Under the pieces are notes generated by a model. That model saw nothing but the letters and a program-made list of their open reading frames with translations. It did no database searches and was not told the DNA's origin. A DNA stretch of 64,000 nt. Source: Thozetella sp. PMI_491. Its lineage: Eukaryota; Ascomycota; Sordariomycetes; Chaetosphaeriales; Chaetosphaeriaceae. The position numbers and the translations under genes are program-made. Of the stretch, positions 1 through 12,361 are shown piece after piece. The stretch's first letter is position 1; each line of letters starts with the position of its first letter. The DNA lies in contig MU270031.1 in assembly GCA_021432635.1 (NCBI GenBank), forward strand, positions 188,118 to 252,117, given 5' to 3'.

Positions 1-3000
1 CTCTGGGTGGCTTTGAATCGACTTGAGGCGCCTTGTATACCACCCAATGGCCTATTGTCATCCGTCTAAGTGGTGACCTCGAGTTGTTGGTCTGAGGCGA
101 TGCTGTGGGCACCCGGGGTCGCAAAATGGGTCTGAATCACTCGGTCACGCAATGTTGAGCCCTCGATGACGAAAGGAAGAAGTTGAAGAAACCCAATGGT
201 TCGGGGCGGTGTTGGGTTTCGAGGGATAGAATGTTCCCGCTCGGTCGTCTGTGCAGTCAGGGAACCCCAGGTCGTGGGTTGGGCACGAGGGCGTGATCGA
301 ACGTTTTACAGAAACAAGACACGAGAGGGGAGGGGGAGGGGGGCGTGTGACTGGCGAGGGGAGGGGTTTTGGTTTTGTGTAAGCGGGAGAGAAGAGCGAG
401 AGAGGGCCAGGGCGCCAGCTCGGTCTGTGTGGGAGAGGTGAGATGGTGTTGCGGTTTGTGTCTCGGAAGTGGAGGGTGGCCCTGGGTGTGGTAGGGAGAG
501 GACGGACAAGGGACCGGGGGCCCCCAAAAAACAAATCGAGCAACCGATGGGGCCCCCCCTGGTCGTGGAGAGCTCGGCAGCGTTGCAACGGAGCCCACGG
601 GCAACTGGCGGTGGACGTTGGTGGTCAGGGTCCGGCGAGGGTCGAGCGAGGGTCGAGCAGCGCCGAGCCAGGTCGGGTGTGCCTAGTTTCGTGGGTGCGG
701 TGGAGAGGCCGGGAATTAAGCAAGGGTCCGGCCTGCACCTGCTGCGAGCGACGACCCTGGCAGCTCGCTAAAACGGCTCTAAACCTGGTGCAGCACAGAG
801 CACTTTGTCCCCCTGACGCAGGCTAGCCGGATTGGTACACGCCGTCTGTGTGGCAGACGGTCGATACGGGCGATCACAGGTGGTTCATGCGTTGCGAGGA
901 TGTGAATAGCGCGCAAGCACTAATATCACCCGGCGAGAGCTGAACCACGCGCTCGTGTCCAACGAGAACAAAGAACGCTCGCCGCAAGAGGCGGCCATGA
1001 TCGAGATGGCGCTGATTACGGCGACGTCCTGACTGCCCTGGGGCACCCGCTCTCTCCCGGGCTGGACTTCTAGGGCCTTGGCCGGGGCGCATTCAATCTC
1101 CAGGCGTAGGGGGAGCGCACCTTCCTTGCCTCTGTGGCCGGGGCTCTTCTCGGTTGCCAACTGTTTACTCGGATTTACTTGGTTCGCTGGGCGGTTGGCA
1201 CATTCAAAAATTTAGATAGCACGCTCGGCAGACCCATCTCCAGTGCGTCCTAATACGCCTTCGCTCCCACGCTCCAATTTCTCCAATTTCACCTATCCTG
1301 TTTGGCCCCGTGCCAGTCTCTAGGCTCAATTTACGAAGAGAGTCCGCGTCGGCGTCAGGGGCGTTCGAACAATGGAAAGGGGGGGGAGTGAGTGATCGAC
1401 GGGATCCCTTTCGGGGGGGCTCTGACCCGCTGCATTTCTCAGCTCTAGCGACCAAGACAACGGCGGCTGGATGCAGATAGCGCGCGTGGATATATCCGTG
1501 TCTCTGTGTTGGAGCCGCTACGGTACTAGGACGTCTGTTAGCTCCATCCGCGCTCAGAAGCTTCTGACAGTCCGCCGGCAGCCACTGAGACAGTGGCTGA
1601 ATGGAAGGCGGGTTCGTTAATGGATTCGTAAATGGGTTCGTAAATGACGGTGGGATTCCAAGAACAGGATCCACCGGGACGTGTCGCGATGGGCCGCGTC
1701 GGTCTGCTCCTCTGCCTCAGCATGCGTCTTGCTCGATTTATGCCGCCGGCTGCTGGCTGGTGCTGGTGCTGGTGTCGGGGGCCACTTCAGGCTCGTACCG
1801 GCTTCATCAAACGCAGCTCTGTGGCGGCCGCAGCTGCTATCGCTGGTTCGTCGCCGGAGAGATGAGCTGCCTCTGCCCGCCGGTACGATGCAACCCGGGT
1901 GTCATTTTTTCCTACGAGGCAAATGTGAATGGAGCTGAGGGAATCCGGATACGTACGCTCCCTGCAAGCTCGCCTGTGCCCACGGCATCGGATAGCCGGA
2001 GCAAAAAGAGCACAACCGACGCCTAGCGGACGGAGAGCCTCCCTCGATCGAGACACAAGATAGATGTCCGTCTTGGATTGATTGAATTGATTGGCCTCTC
2101 ATTCCCTACCATTCTCCCAAGATTGAGAAATCCCGGGTGTTCTAGCCAGTCACCTAGCGCTGGCCGACATTCTAGAAAAGCACCAATGGCCCGCCAGAAG
2201 GCATTCGTGACCCGTGGCTGGCTGTTTGCGCCCACTCTCTCACCCGGCGGTTCCAAGATTGCCCTGGATCCTGAAGCATCCAATAGCTCGGTGATACTCG
2301 AGGTTGCCATGCTGGCGATGCGGCTGCTCGAAAGGGCGGAGGCCCAGGCCCCCCTGTCGACTGCTCCCGTCTCAGCTCGCAGCCTTGCCGCTTTCGGCTT
2401 GATGGGTGATCATCATCTCTCCTAACCTATTGTGCAGTTCGTCAACACGATCGCCTCAATTAAAAAAAAAAGGATCCTATCTACTCCGGATTGAGGCACC
2501 CAGCAGCTCTAGACTCGGCATTTCACCGGAGGCGGGGAGGGGGGCCCCATGCAACGAGTGAGGGTGCGCAAAGTGTAGCCGGCGATCAAGTGTCCTCTTC
2601 GCTGTCCTCAATCCCATGCTTGACGCGCCTCGTAATTGCGCAGAGTAATTAGTCGGCAGCTGTCGGGAATCATGGAGCCCACGAGTTCATGCGGAGGGTT
2701 TGAGCGGTGTTCCTAGCGGGCCCGGCTAGACGCGAACGATAGGGCCTTGGTCTCTGCCGGTGTCCTTCACCGGCGGCAAGTGAATCCGCGCGAGGCGCCA
2801 GGCACACGCAGACAGTGGCGCCTGCCAGGCCGACGGACCGGCTAGATGGTTTGAAGTTTCGTGTGTATCATAGCGCGCTGCCCTCGTGAGTCTTTCGAAC
2901 CCCGCCTCCCCCCTCGTCCACTTTCCCCCATCTCGTAGCTTGGGTTGGCTTGGGTTGGGCTGGGCCGATCCCAGGAGAAGCTGCCGTTTGGGCCGCCCAA

Positions 3001-6000
3001 GTTTGACGGGTACGGAAGTGCTTGCAGATGATGCTACCCATAGCGTGCCACCTGCACGTCCCAATCCGAAAAGTGGCTGTCCAGGTCTGCCGAATGCAGC
3101 ACACGCAATCTCCAATGACGCATCTGACGAGACGCCAACCCAAGCCAGGCGATCGAATCAATATTGGAGGCAGCCACACCTGTCAGATGCCCACCCCTTC
3201 CCCCTATGTTCTACAGGACCAGAGCGTCGCTCCCACCACGAAGGCGGAGCTTTTCGTGTCGTACCTTGCAGAGCAACGTTCGTGACGGCCAGGACTGCGC
3301 GACATACAAGCGCCATCTCGTGACCCTAGCTTCCTGCCCCGGGCGAGAGGGGAGCACAAATGGATCTCGACTTTGATGACGAGCGGCTCCCGCGACGACC
3401 ATCATGGTCCCTTTCGGCCTCGCATGGACCATCGCTTTTTAGCAATGGCGTGTGCCGAACAGTGCAGGATCTTGTCTAGATGAGGATCAACATTTCGCCA
3501 ATCTGGGGTGCCTACTGGGCAACGAGCGTGACGAGCGTGGGGAACCCTGAAAATCATCTTATCGATAAATGTGCTGCTCGATAGGAGGTCCGCCCCCTCT
3601 ACGGAGCAGTTATGGAGTAGGTAGAGTCCGTATTCTCCGGAGTGCAATAGCGCGTACGTATATTCCGTACTCCACAGACCGTTTGCGTCTTGCACGTCAC
3701 CGCACGTGGCCACGATGCCGTCAGTCGCGACATGTGTGCATACACAGCCTGTGGCCCCCCAGCCCCGCAGTCTCGCCCAGGTTTCACCTCCAGCTTTTCC
3801 CTCGGCATAAACAACTGATCTGCGTCCGCAGCACGCGGGAACTCGAGCGGCCAGTGCCAAGCCGTCACGATGCTCATCAAACGCCGCAGGGTTGCCCCTC
3901 CGATCGGCTCCTGGCCCAGCATAACGGCACGGCTCCAAGACCGCGCCGTCGCCTTGCCCGCATTTTCTACTCTTATCCGTGGTTATATCTCCCTGCTCGC
4001 CCAGGCCCACGGCATTGAGGCTCTTGTCTCGTGCTCGCCATGCGCCCGTTGCGGCACATAGGGCATAGCCAGCCGCAAGTGCGGCGGCATGCCAGTTCAC
4101 ACGGAGGGGGCGGCGGGGGGGCTTCGGCGCCTTTCATTTAGCCTGTTCTAGGAGCTGTCTTGAGGCGATGCCGACCGAGCGGTTTGGCATGAACCATCGA
4201 GCTGCCTTGGAGGCTACTCCTTCGAACGTTCGAGAAGCTAGGCGAAAGGAAAGCACTGGGACAGTATGGATGATCTGTGGGAACTCTCCAAAGTTGGAGT
4301 TGGATGGATGTCTCTCCGGAAGTCTCTCGGTAGAGATGAGACTGGGGGCATGACGCTCGCTGTATGTGTCTCGCTGAGAAACTGGGACTAGGTCTGGTCT
4401 TGCGGCACAGTTCACCGATCATGTTCGCCGAGTCGGAGATTGAGTTTGCTGTTGTGTTTATAGCGAGCAAGTTGTCTCGTCCGGGCGATGCATGTTACCA
4501 TCCTATCCGCCAATTTGAGACTACTCCGGATCTAGGAGCTCTACATCCGACAGGTTCTTGCAAGTGGCAATGCTCTGCATAGATGAATCCCGTGGACCCG
4601 TGGATGGCTTGGCAGCAAGATCATGGAGGATACGGCTGTACGCGAAGCTGTTTGGGTAAACGCCCGGTTTGGCATGTTGGAGCCGATACTCAATGTGCTT
4701 TGGGTTTCAAGGGATGGCCCACGACCCTGATTTCTCTCTTCTCGCATGAGGCTTGAATAATTCTGAGAGAAACGGGGTGCAAAGGGGTTTCTTGCGCAAA
4801 GAAGTGGAGGATGCGAGAACCTCCTTGCGCAACCTGCAGGCTCAGGGGGGTTATGTTTGCCCGCCTCGTTGGCTCGCGGATACGGACTTGAGAATGTGAA
4901 CCAGCTATGAATGAGCCTGCAGCTGCAGAGAACCGCGATGTCATCATCGACAACTCCTTGCGCGTCCCTCACAGGGTCACAGAGCAGAGGCGTCAGGATC
5001 TGGCAGAGACTAGCAAGCTATAGCGGCCTCACAGCCCCAGCGAGCGCCACTCCGCGACTGTCGAGGAATTTGAATAAGGGAGATACCAGTATCAAGGCTC
5101 CGTAGGGATTGGCGAGGCAGTTACATGACCAGGTAAGGGCCGGATCGGATCGGACGTGGCACGTCTGGGCAGTGCCGGGGCTGCCGGGCAGCCAATCAAC
5201 CCGAACGATACCGCAGCCCCGACCCGCCGACCGGACGGCCGATCCAGGACCATCACATTTCGGTCGCAAGGGTCGACAGATAGGCAAGGGACCGGCGCCG
5301 ACCGCTGGAATTTGGCAGTGCTGCAACGGCACTGTGACAGTCGATCGGCAGGTCCTAAGCGCCCAATCTCACCCGGCCGCTGCATATGCAAACAGGGCAC
5401 GCGAGCACCTCTGCGGTCTCGCTTGGGTTTGCCGAGCGCCCGCAGTCAATATTTGCTGCCAGTTCCCGTCAGGTATCCGCTCGATCGTGCGATTTGTCGG
5501 TCGCACTGGCTCGGGGCCCGACGAGAGCCCCGAAGTCTCCATAGCTTCACCGCCTCACGACGTGGACTTGCTCGACTAGGGCTAGACCGCGGTAGTCGCA
5601 CGTAGCGTCCCAAAGTGCCTGCCTGCCCCTTACTCCGTACATTACGCAAACCGATAACCTTTTGCAGGCAAACTCTGCCCGTGTTAATAATCGCGTGTCC
5701 CCCTTTTGCCCCTCGATTTCTTTCTCCCTTACCTCCCAGTTTCGTTTCGTATCTGCTAGCACCCGCATAACAGCACAAACCCGTTCGAGTAACTAGTTGC
5801 CCGACAAACAACAACACTTAAACAATCACACATACATACACAGATAACCACACACGGGCGCGCGCAACATATATTTCACTTGCAAAACTTCATAACTCGT
5901 TGATCGCGCTTCCGGGCTGCGATCCCAGAAACCGTCAAAACGTTCTCAAATCTCCTAAACTCGTTAGTCTCGCCCTGACCCCCTTTTCCCCTAGGATATG

Positions 6001-6145
6001 CTAACGACATGCCTCTTTTCCCACTGGGCAGAGTCCATCACCCGTTCGCAGGAGCCCGTTGCTCTTCCCCTGGAGGTGCATCGGACTCACCCTTTAGCAA
6101 ATAAGGGCCTTGTTTGAGAAGGAAACTCAATCTCAACTGACAAGC
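1..6145. other. Gene-free left flank and INO1 upstream region
   Basis: I find no supportable gene in the first 6.1 kb. Open frames on both strands are short, overlap each other, lack family motifs and mostly lack a convincing ATG. The longest (about 230 codons, minus, 3402-4100) starts at GTG and shows no recognisable domain. Positions about 300-600 are purine-rich on the plus strand, so pyrimidine-rich on the minus strand, as in many fungal 5' leaders; a minus-strand gene beyond the left edge is possible. A three-copy 12-nt tandem repeat lies at 1610-1645. The last several hundred bases before 6146 should hold the promoter and leader of the inositol synthase gene; I did not see a clear TATA box or an inositol-responsive element there. 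Confidence 0.5.
1610..1645. repeat. Three-copy 12-nt tandem repeat
   Basis: Three adjacent 12-nt units at 1610-1621, 1622-1633 and 1634-1645 follow the pattern GG(G/A)TTCGT(T/A)AAT. The copies differ at single positions. The repeat lies in non-coding sequence and I see no function for it. Confidence 0.75.
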
Positions 6146-7909
6146 ATGGCACCTCACGCCGAGGCAGACGTGGTCTCCACGAACGGTGATGGACGCAGCA
6201 GCAGCAGCAGCAACGGAGTCGCACGTGGGCTCTTTAAAGTTGCTTCCCCCAACGTCGTGTATACGGACACGACCATCAATTCCACTTACACATACCGTAC
6301 CACCTCAGTCACCCAGGGTGAAGATGGCCAGTACGTGGCCACCCCTCAGGCGACCAACTACCGCTTCAAGGTTGCCCGCCAGATCCCCAAGACCGGCCTC
6401 ATGATGGTCGGCCTAGGCGGCAACAACGGCAGCACGGTCACCGCTGGTATCATGGCAAACCGCCTCGGTCTGTCCTGGGACACTCGCGAGGGCCACCAGG
6501 CGGCGAACTACTACGGATCCGTGCTCATGGGATCAACCGTGAAGCTCGGTACCCATGCCAAGACGAAGAAGGATGTCAACATCCCCTTCCATGATGTTTT
6601 GCCCATGGTGCACCCTAATGACCTGGTCATTGGCGGCTGGGACATCTCTAAGATGAACCTAGCTGACGCAATGAACCGAGCTGGGGTCCTCGAGCCGACT
6701 CTCAAGGCCCAGGTTCGCGAGAAGATGGCTACCATTGTTCCCCTCCCGAGCATTTATTACCCTGATTTCATTGCCGCCAACCAGGAGGACCGCGCGGACA
6801 ACTTGATCCCGGGCTCTAAGGCTTCGATGGACCACGTCGAGAAGCTCCGCCAGGACATTCGGTAAGATAGGACGAGAGATGCGGGCTCTCCCGCCGCCGA
6901 GTGGGCATCGTGGCTAACACGAGGCAATAGGGACTTCAAGGCCGCCAACAGCCTCGACAAGGTCATTGTGCTCTGGACTGCAAACACTGAGCGGTATTCT
7001 GACATCATTGCCGGCGTCAACGACACCGCTGAGAACCTCCTGAAGGCGATCTCCGAGGGCCACGAGGAAGTCTCGCCATCCACTATCTTTGCCGTAGCCT
7101 GCATCCTCGAGGGCGCCCCCTTCATCAATGGTTCCCCTCAGAACACTTTCGTTCCTGGTGCCATTCAGTTGGCTGAGCAGCACGGCGCCTTCATCGGCGG
7201 CGATGACTTCAAGTCGGGCCAGACGAAGATGAAGTCGGCTCTGGTCGACTTCCTCATCAGCGCCGGTATCAAGCTGACCTCGATTGCCAGCTACAACCAT
7301 CTCGGCAACAACGATGGCAAGAACCTGAGCTCGCACAAGCAGTTCCGCTCCAAGGAGATCTCCAAGTCCAACGTTGTCGACGACATGGTGGAGGCCAACA
7401 CTGTGCTCTACGGAGAGGGCGAACACCCCGACCACACGGTCGTGATCAAGTACATGCCCGCCGTTGGCGACAACAAACGCGCATTGGATGAGTACTATGC
7501 TGAGATCTTCATGGGAGGCCATCAGACCATCTCGTAAGTTATTTTGTCGTGGTCCCTCGCTTGTGCCTGTGCTGCTAGGATTGGGCTAGGCCTCATGCTG
7601 ACTTTGTGATCTAGCCTCTTCAATGTCTGCGAGGATTCGCTGTTGGCATCTCCTCTCATCATCGACCTGGTGCTTACCGCCGAGATGATGACCCGCATCC
7701 AGTGGGCGCGTGAGGGATCCGATGAGTTCAAGAGCTTCCACAGCGTGCTCAGCATCCTGAGCTACATGCTCAAGGCCCCGCTGACGCCCCCGGGTACCCC
7801 TGTTGTCAACGCTCTCGCCAAGCAGCGTGCTGCTCTGATCAACATCTTCCGTGCCTGCGTCGGTCTCGAGCCCGAGTCTGACATGACGCTTGAGCACAAG
7901 CTGTTCTAG
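6146..7909 (+). CDS. INO1: Inositol-3-phosphate synthase (myo-inositol-1-phosphate synthase)
   Basis: The enzyme converts glucose 6-phosphate to 1D-myo-inositol 3-phosphate with NAD as internal redox cofactor. It is the first committed cytosolic step towards inositol lipids and inositol phosphates. The model has three exons, 6146-6861, 6931-7533 and 7615-7909, giving 537 residues, the usual size for fungal INO1. The Rossmann dinucleotide-binding motif is [13 protein letters not shown] near residue 90. Family signatures [17 protein letters not shown] and [13 protein letters not shown] follow in exon 2. The N-terminus carries a serine run (about residues 15-20) before the conserved [13 protein letters not shown] chose the ATG at 6146: the frame is open slightly further upstream but offers only a TTG there. 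Both introns have GTAAG donors. Identification is very secure. Confidence 0.97.
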
Positions 7910-8583
7910 GCTGGAGGCTACAGGCTCTTCCACGAAAATGGTTCTAGCGAGCCATGCTCATTTCATTCTTGGAGGCCGTTTCGGTCTCTGACGCACACAG
8001 TGCGTTTTATCCGAGATTCATCGGGGCTCTTAGGCGCTCCTTGACCCCAGAAGAGAGGATCATTTATAGCGCGCTATAGGCACGTTAGACAATCATTACC
8101 GGGTTACAATGTGCGCAATCATAAATAGACAGTCATTACCGAGTTACGCAAATGAGAGATCACAAATAAGAGATCATATCCACTAGCAATTAGCATTGAC
8201 TGTGACTTGAGCCGTGTCGTCCCATTGTCTAATCTAGAGTATATGTAAAATTGGATAGGCAGGATGATTTCATAATTAAGAAAATCCAACGACAGCGGAT
8301 TATACTCGGCTCTTTAAGGTAGGTATGCTTTATCCTGCCTCATCGTTGCCTAAGGCTGGAAAGGAAGGGGCGATGGGGCCGACAGATCAAAGCAACAACC
8401 CCAGAAGGTGCAGCAGTAGAGAGTAACTGCCATTCTTGACCTACCTAGTCAGCAACTCAACCTCTCACAAAGGAGAACCCCGAGAGTTCTTGAAGATAGG
8501 AGCATCTCATTACTCCAGGTCGCAGTCATCACTCTCTTGTCGCTTCGAGTCTTGTCACCAATCTCAACACTGCTAATAAAGCC
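7910..8583. other. Intergenic, INO1 3' end to RPA1-like gene
   Basis: An AT-richer spacer of about 670 nt holds the INO1 3' untranslated region and the promoter of the next plus-strand gene. It contains an imperfect direct repeat of about 21 nt (8087-8107 and 8127-8147), whose copies differ at two G/A positions. No gene is visible. Confidence 0.5.
8087..8147. repeat. Imperfect direct repeat, 40-nt period
   Basis: Two copies of a 21-nt block (AGACAATCATTACCGGGTTAC at 8087-8107 with its near-copy at 8127-8147) lie 40 nt apart. The two differences are both G/A transitions, compatible with mutation of an old duplication. Confidence 0.6.
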
Positions 8584-10275
8584 ATGTCGTCGCTTTCGAT
8601 CCAGTCTTTTTTTGCCAGGGATGCATCGACTTGTCCTCCTGGGCCTTCTGGAGGTCATTCTCAAAGACATACAGTATCACACCTAAATGATAGTTGTGGT
8701 ATATTGAAAGCCCCCCTGACGCAGCCATGGAGCCCCAAGGGAACCTACCAGGAGATATCCATCAGCCAGCTGAAGCCAGGAACTGGAAGGTTCAAGTTCA
8801 TAGGTCGAATTGTCAACTTATTTCCGCCTGCGAGCGATAAGACGGGACGTACGCCTGTGGGAATCCCTGGCCATCACATGCTGGTGGTAAAAGACGACAC
8901 AGGTCTGGTGGCGGTACGCGTTCGCTGATGTTTCAATCGCCTCTCTGCAGGACCCTAACGATAACACAGGTCAGGTTGCTTGCCACCGGGATCGACAATG
9001 AGTTCATACACTTCGGAAGGCTAGTCACGATATGGACTAGCTACGTGGCTGAATATTCGACCTCTGCAGCACTCCCCCTGCCCATGGTCTCTTTGATTGT
9101 CACAGTACACCCCGCGCAAAACTCGACCTCCTGCATCAAGTATCACTTCGAGGCTGCTGGATCTCCCTTAGTACATCTCTGCCGAAAGCCTATCGAGTAT
9201 ATCCTAAGCTCACAGTCGGCGCCTCTGTCCGGGCTGATGACTCTGAAGGACTATCTGGCGCCAAAACGCGAGGGACTAACCTCGGAGGCTAGGATTGTCG
9301 TGTGTGTTCGGAGCATTGGCCCGCGAAAGGCTGTTCACACAAAAGACCAGCGTGACCGAGATCTTGTCAAAGTAACTGTGTTCGACGAAACAGTGCCAAC
9401 CTGCAACCTAAACTTGTGGGAGGACCAGACCGTTGCACTCCGTGCTTGGGTGCCGGACGACACCGTCCTGCTCCTAACCAATCCCAAGGTCAAAACAAGG
9501 GGTTCCGCCACGGCAGAGCTGGGAATTGGCGTCAAGTCGTGGGTAGAGGTAAACCCAGAGTTCCCTGACGCTGAGTGGTTGCGGCGGATGGCGTCCGACC
9601 GAAAGAAAAGGGAAGCCGGTTTCCTGCCGTTTCCTACCCTTGTTTGGGGCTCAGCAAGCGTCGTTGACAGTAGCCGAACGCTCTTCACAATCGCGGACCT
9701 GGATCAACACGTTCGAGATATTAGCCCCTGCGCCAGCTTCACGGGCAAGCTGAACGTTCTTATCCTGGGCGCTTCCTTGGTTGAGTGTTCCCTCCGCAGT
9801 ATGCTCTGTGGAGCTGAATGGTAGGTTTACACCGATAGTGCGATGCCACTATGGCCTGCCGGCATGCTCACAAATTCTCAGTTGTTGCGGTAATCTTATT
9901 CATGCGAACCAAGCTTATGGAAGCTGTGAAAATTGTGGAGAACAGCAGAGGCTGATTCTGAACCCTAAGATTCTTGGGGCCCTCGCGGATGAGACAGGCT
10001 CGATGGCTCCCGAGAAGCTTATATGGAGTGACTGGGCCTGGGGACAACTCCTTCTAGGAGCGCCCAGGCAATCTCAAGGGTATTCACCGCAGTCAAATGG
10101 GCCTATGGCTTCGTGCCAGTCAAAGCCGGGACCCAAGGAGTGGGCTGCAATAACAGGACTAGATTGTGACTCCCTAAGAGCTATGGAAGAGGAGCTCCTC
10201 CATGCTCGTGTAACCTTGACATTCGGCTGGACGCCCAGGGCTGCAAGGCTGTGCATCTTGGAGGTCGAGTGGTGA
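8584..10275 (+). CDS. RPA1-like OB-fold single-strand DNA-binding protein (MEIOB-like)
   Basis: Predicted single-stranded DNA-binding protein of 524 residues from three exons, 8584-8913, 8970-9820 and 9882-10275. The N-terminal OB-like part contains GRFKFIGRIVNLFPP (about residue 70). A second OB region follows (VRSIGPRK through LWEDQTVALRAWVPDDTVLLL), then a zinc ribbon and a last OB segment (ADETG ... LIWSDWAWGQLLLG). The ribbon is formed across intron 2 and reads C-x4-C-x13-C-x2-C, the spacing of the RPA70 DBD-C zinc ribbon. The protein is shorter than canonical RPA1 and lacks an obvious RPA70N domain, which fits the meiosis-specific paralogue MEIOB/hold'em; the end, LTFGWTPRAARLCILEVEW, also looks like that group. 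Family assignment to MEIOB rather than another RPA1 paralogue is inference. The first residues resemble a PCNA-interacting peptide (see findings). Confidence 0.72.
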
Positions 10276-10563
10276 TGTAGGGTTATTGCATATTCCTACG
10301 CTAGGTGTGGAGGTAGAAGGTGTGGTAAGCACAGGTGACAGGTGCAACCAAGCCACTTAGGAGTTCTAGCCCACGTGTTTTGCTTGGGCAAAGCTCTCAT
10401 TGCTCTTACAATTCTACAAGGATACTATTCTCGAACTCTGAGAAGCCTGTATCCCCTCCGTCTTCTCAAATGCTACCAGCTCCAATAATCTTTGGTATAT
10501 CCTAGGGACAGCAGATAGAAGTGCCATCCGTCACCCTCTATACGTCAATATTATGTCGTGAGA

Positions 10564-12361
10564 TTAGGCAAGCTTCGATGCAGTTGGCTTGCGGTCGCCG
10601 ACTTCCTTCGCAGCGAGCTCCCGCAGATGTTTGCGAAGGATCTTTCCCGACTAGTTCTCGGTTAGCTGGATCGTCCGCGATGGCCGGACGGAAGAAAATT
10701 TGAAGACCTACCGGATTCTTCGGGATGGTATCAATGAACACCACTCCGCCCTTGAGCCGCTTATATCTCGCCACCTTCTTGGACAGCCATTCCGCGATCT
10801 CCTTTCCGCTAGTCTTCGAGCTGGGCTCGCGCACGATATAGGCGCGGGGGACCTCCTCGCCTTTGATAGTCACGCCGATCACTGCCGCGTCAACGACATC
10901 CGGGCGCTCTAACAGGATGCCTTCTAGCTCCGCGGGCGCCACTTGGTTGCCCTTCACCTTGATCAGCTCCTTAAGGCGATCTACGATGAAGAAGATGCCT
11001 CCCGGGCCGTACTTGTCGACGTACGCAATGTCGCCTGTCTTCAGCCACCGCGTGCCGTCCTTATCGACATGGACCGTGTCGCGCGTCGCCTGCTCCTTGC
11101 GCCAGTAGCCGCGCATCACCGTCGGCGCGGAGACCCATATCTCGCCCCGCGTTTTCGCTTTCCTGATCTCTTTCCCGGTGTCCGGGTCGACCAGGCGGGC
11201 GCGGGCATTGGGAATCAGCTCGCCCACACCGTCCTTGGCATCGAGGGTCAAGTCCCAGGCGAGCGCAGTGCAGGTCAGCTCCGTCATGCCCCAGCCCTGG
11301 CGCAAATACACGTCACCTGAGGGAAACAGGCCCTGTACTTCGGCCTGGACCTCCGAAGCCAGGGGGGCGGCACCACAGCCGATGCCAATCACCGAGCTCA
11401 AGTCATAGTTCTTAACAGCAGGATGTTTCGCGAGCGCTACGACCACTGGGGGCACGCAGGTCAAGCTTGTGATGCGGTACTTTTGCACGTACTCGAGCAT
11501 CTTGATAAAGTCAAACTTGGGCATCACGTAGGAGGGGATGCCGTTCTTGGCATAGTTGGCGACAAAATAGGTCTGGGCGTACGCGTGGTACATTGGGAGG
11601 AAGCACAGAGCAGTGGCGGCAGCCCTGTTCCGCGTGATGGACGGGTCGTTCTCTGAGAGGAAGATAACGCCGACACCGTTGGCCACGTAGGAAGAGTGAC
11701 TGATCTCGACACCCTTGGGCACGCCAGTGGTTCCGCTACTATAGTTGAGGCAGCAGGTTGTCTCCGCAGGATTCTCGGGCTCTGTCCAGCTCCACCCTTT
11801 GGCCTCGCTCAGGTTGTCCTTCAGCAGCTCCGTCCAATGCCGGGCTCCGTCGACCCGCCCGGCAGCCCCCGGCAATGGCGCCGACGCATGTGCAATCTCG
11901 GCGCTATTGGCGTTGCCCCCGAAAACGAAGATGCGATCGCGTGGCAGTCCCGCCTCCTTGGCAGCCTCGAAGGCTGTCTCTAGGGCATAGTCGGCAACGA
12001 TGGCGAAGCTAGCTTCGCTGTCTTTCAGCTGGTAAGCTAGCTCGCGAGGCGTGAAGGTCGGATTCGCGCCGGTAAAGATGCCGCCGGCCGCAAGGACGCC
12101 GATGAAAAGGGAGGGGTAGTAGATGTGGTTCCCCGAGAAAACCAGCACGCGGCCGCCCTTAGGGAGCCCGGCAGCTTGCAGGCCGAGGGCAACGCGCTTG
12201 GCGAGCAGCCGGTAATCGCTCAGGGTGAGAAAATGCGTGTCGGGCTGCTCAGGGTCGATGAAGGCCTTGCGATCCGGCAGCGGATCCGTCGCCGAGCTGA
12301 AGATCCATTGCTGCAGCGAGCATTTCGGGATATCCACTTTCCAACGAGATTCGATGACCAT
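10564..12361 (-). CDS. 4-coumarate-CoA-ligase-like acyl-CoA synthetase
   Basis: ATP-dependent acid:CoA ligase of the ANL (AMP-binding) superfamily, 578 residues from exons 10712-12361 and 10564-10650. It would adenylate a carboxylic acid and transfer the acyl group to CoA; the acid cannot be named from sequence. Visible motifs are the phosphate loop YSSGTTGVPKGVEISH, GWGMTELTC, LKTGDIAYVDKYG, the hinge DRLKELIKVKGNQVAPAE and, completed by the second exon, IPKNPSGKILRK with the catalytic lysine. Without removing the 61-nt intron 10651-10711 the C-terminal motif is lost, which supports the splice. The ATG at 12361 gives the usual MVIESRWKVDIPKCSL start; the frame extends upstream only to a TTG. 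The protein ends in SKLA, one residue past a peroxisomal PTS1. Confidence 0.92.

Noticed and set aside
3402-4100. Minus-strand open frame of 232 codons in the left flank
   Set aside because: It starts at GTG, has no recognisable domain, and overlaps equally open frames on the other strand; likely chance in GC-rich DNA.
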